Assembly (NCBI GenBank): GCA_028290165.1
Contig: JAQGKJ010000114.1
Span: 1-15,774, forward strand
DNA: 15,774 bases
Reading direction: 5' to 3'
Source of the DNA: Bradyrhizobium sp.
GTDB lineage: Bacteria; Pseudomonadota; Alphaproteobacteria; Rhizobiales; Xanthobacteraceae
Numbering within the stretch: the stretch's first letter is position 1; each line of letters begins with the position of its first letter. Below, in pieces: positions 14,396 through 15,774 of the stretch. The notes under the pieces are model-generated. The model was not told where the DNA came from and ran no database searches. It saw only the letters and a program-made list of their open reading frames with translations. The translations under genes and the position numbers were made by a program.

Positions 14396-15774
14396 TTACT
14401 GGGTTGCCTTCGATGCCGCAAGAATAAGGCGGTCGGACGGCGGCAAATCGAAGCGCGGCTCGATACCCAGAAGCGGCGCAATCCGGGCGATCACATTGCC
14501 GCCGGTCGGCACCGCGTTCCAGCCTGAAGTGATGAAACCGAAGGTTTCCTTCAGCGGCTGGGGCTCGTCCAGCATGATCAGGAGCTGGTAGCGGGGATTG
14601 TCGGCCGGCAGGATCGCGGTGAAGGCGTTGAGCACGCGCTTCTTGGCGTAGTGGCCGTTGATGACCTTTTCGGCGGTACCGGTCTTGCCGCCGATGTAGT
14701 AGCCCTTGACGTCGGCTTTCTTCGCGGTGCCGATCTCGGCATTCAGCCGCATCAGGAATCGCATCTTGTCGGAGGTCTCGGGCTTGATCACCCGCTTGGC
14801 GACCGCCATGGCTTCCTGCTCGGTGCGCTTCAGGAAAGTCGGCGGAATCAGATAGCCGCCGTTGACCAGCGCGTCGATGCCCATCACCGCCTGCAGCGGC
14901 GCGACCGACAGGCCGTGGCCGAAGGCGATGGTCACGGTGTTCAGCTCCGCCCAGCGCTTCGGCACGATCGGCGAGGCGCTCTCGGGCAATTCGGTGCGCA
15001 GTCGCTCGAGCTGGCCCATCTTGCGCAGGAACGCCTTGTGCGCCTCGACGCCCTGCGACAGCGCGATGCGCGCCGCGCCGACATTGGATGAGAAGGTAAA
15101 GACCTCCCGCATGTTGATCATGCGTCCGAGCGGATGATCGTCGTGGATGGTGAACTTGCCGTAGTGCAGCGGGCCGCGCGCATCCCACATCGAGTTGAGA
15201 TCGACTTTGCCGGAATCCAGCGCCATCGCCAGCGTGAAGGCCTTGAACGTCGACCCCATCTCGTAAACGCCGGTCGTCAGGCGGTTGATGCGGTCGGGAT
15301 CGTGCGCCTCTTTCGGACTGTTGGGATCGAAATCCGGAACCGACACCATCGCCACGATCTCGCCGGTCCTTACATTGGAGACGAGCCCGGAGGCTGCCTT
15401 GGCGTGGAATTTTTCCTTGGCCTTGAGCAGTTCATCGCGCAGCGCGTGCTCGACGCGCAGATCGACCGACAATTCGACCGGTCGCTGCAGACGGTCGGTG
15501 GCAAATCCGGCACGGTGCAGATCGGCAAGCCCATTGGTGTCGAGCCATTTCTCCATCCCGGCGATGCCCTGGTTGTCGATGTTGACCAGACCGATCAGGT
15601 GGGCGACCTCGGCGCCGGTGGGATAGACGCGCTTGTTCTCGCGCAGGAAGCCGATGCCGGGAATACCGAGGCGATGGATTTCCTGCTGCTGTTGCGGGGT
15701 GATTTCACGCTTCAGCCAGACAAAACCTTTTTTTGACGACAACCGGTCGCGCACTTCGCCGGTGTCGAGATCCG
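14396..15774 (-). CDS. ftsI: Septal transpeptidase FtsI (PBP3), 5' end beyond window
   Basis: FtsI is the class B penicillin-binding protein that cross-links septal peptidoglycan in partnership with FtsW; it is anchored in the inner membrane and acts in the periplasm. The window holds the C-terminal 459 codons, from [16 protein letters not shown] to the TAA at 14398-14396. The cytoplasmic tail, membrane anchor and first part of the pedestal domain are missing. The transpeptidase domain is complete: SxxK active-site Ser in MGSTFKAF (Ser codon 15253-15251), SSN (15091-15083) and KTGT in GGKTGTAEK (14686-14675). The frame is still open at the window edge, and a GTG at 15754 is internal, not a start. 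No PASTA repeats follow. It is the first dcw gene in this window, followed by murE. Confidence 0.97.
   Translation of the reverse strand, partial: DLDTGEVRDRLSSKKGFVWLKREITPQQQQEIHRLGIPGIGFLRENKRVYPTGAEVAHLIGLVNIDNQGIAGMEKWLDTNGLADLHRAGFATDRLQRPVELSVDLRVEHALRDELLKAKEKFHAKAASGLVSNVRTGEIVAMVSVPDFDPNSPKEAHDPDRINRLTTGVYEMGSTFKAFTLAMALDSGKVDLNSMWDARGPLHYGKFTIHDDHPLGRMINMREVFTFSSNVGAARIALSQGVEAHKAFLRKMGQLERLRTELPESASPIVPKRWAELNTVTIAFGHGLSVAPLQAVMGIDALVNGGYLIPPTFLKRTEQEAMAVAKRVIKPETSDKMRFLMRLNAEIGTAKKADVKGYYIGGKTGTAEKVINGHYAKKRVLNAFTAILPADNPRYQLLIMLDEPQPLKETFGFITSGWNAVPTGGNVIARIAPLLGIEPRFDLPPSDRLILAASKATQ

Overview
The window is a piece of a division and cell wall (dcw) cluster from an alphaproteobacterium, most likely Bradyrhizobium or a close relative in Nitrobacteraceae. 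The evidence is the gene order, the GC-rich codon use, the protein styles, and rhizobial-type dispersed repeats in the gaps. No tools were run, so the placement rests on recognition, not a search.

All the dcw genes lie on the minus strand, so transcription runs from high to low coordinates: ftsI (5' end outside the window), murE, murF, mraY, murD, ftsW, murG, murC, murB, ddl, ftsQ, ftsA (3' end outside the window). MurC, MurD, MurE and MurF are the four Mur ligases that build the UDP-MurNAc-pentapeptide. MurB makes UDP-MurNAc and Ddl supplies D-Ala-D-Ala. MraY and MurG make lipids I and II. FtsW and FtsI polymerise and cross-link septal wall, and FtsQ and FtsA tie the machinery to the divisome and FtsZ. 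Several junctions are tightly coupled (murE/murF, murB/ddl and ftsQ/ftsA overlap; mraY/murD are 4 nt apart).

The gaps hold the accessory content. ftsI-murE has a RIME-like palindromic repeat. murF-mraY has what looks like a decayed C-terminal tail of a second murF. murD-ftsW has a long hairpin repeat. ftsW-murG has a short repeat of another family. murC-murB is filled by a 377-bp unit: a plus-strand GIY-YIG nuclease gene with one in-frame amber codon, bounded by 37-bp inverted repeats. The 440-nt ddl-ftsQ gap has no convincing gene and probably carries a promoter for ftsQA.

The two most interesting points are the nuclease/inverted-repeat unit, which may be a mobile palindrome carrying its own small nuclease, and the evidence that murF was replaced by a foreign or divergent copy that left the tail of the old gene upstream of mraY.
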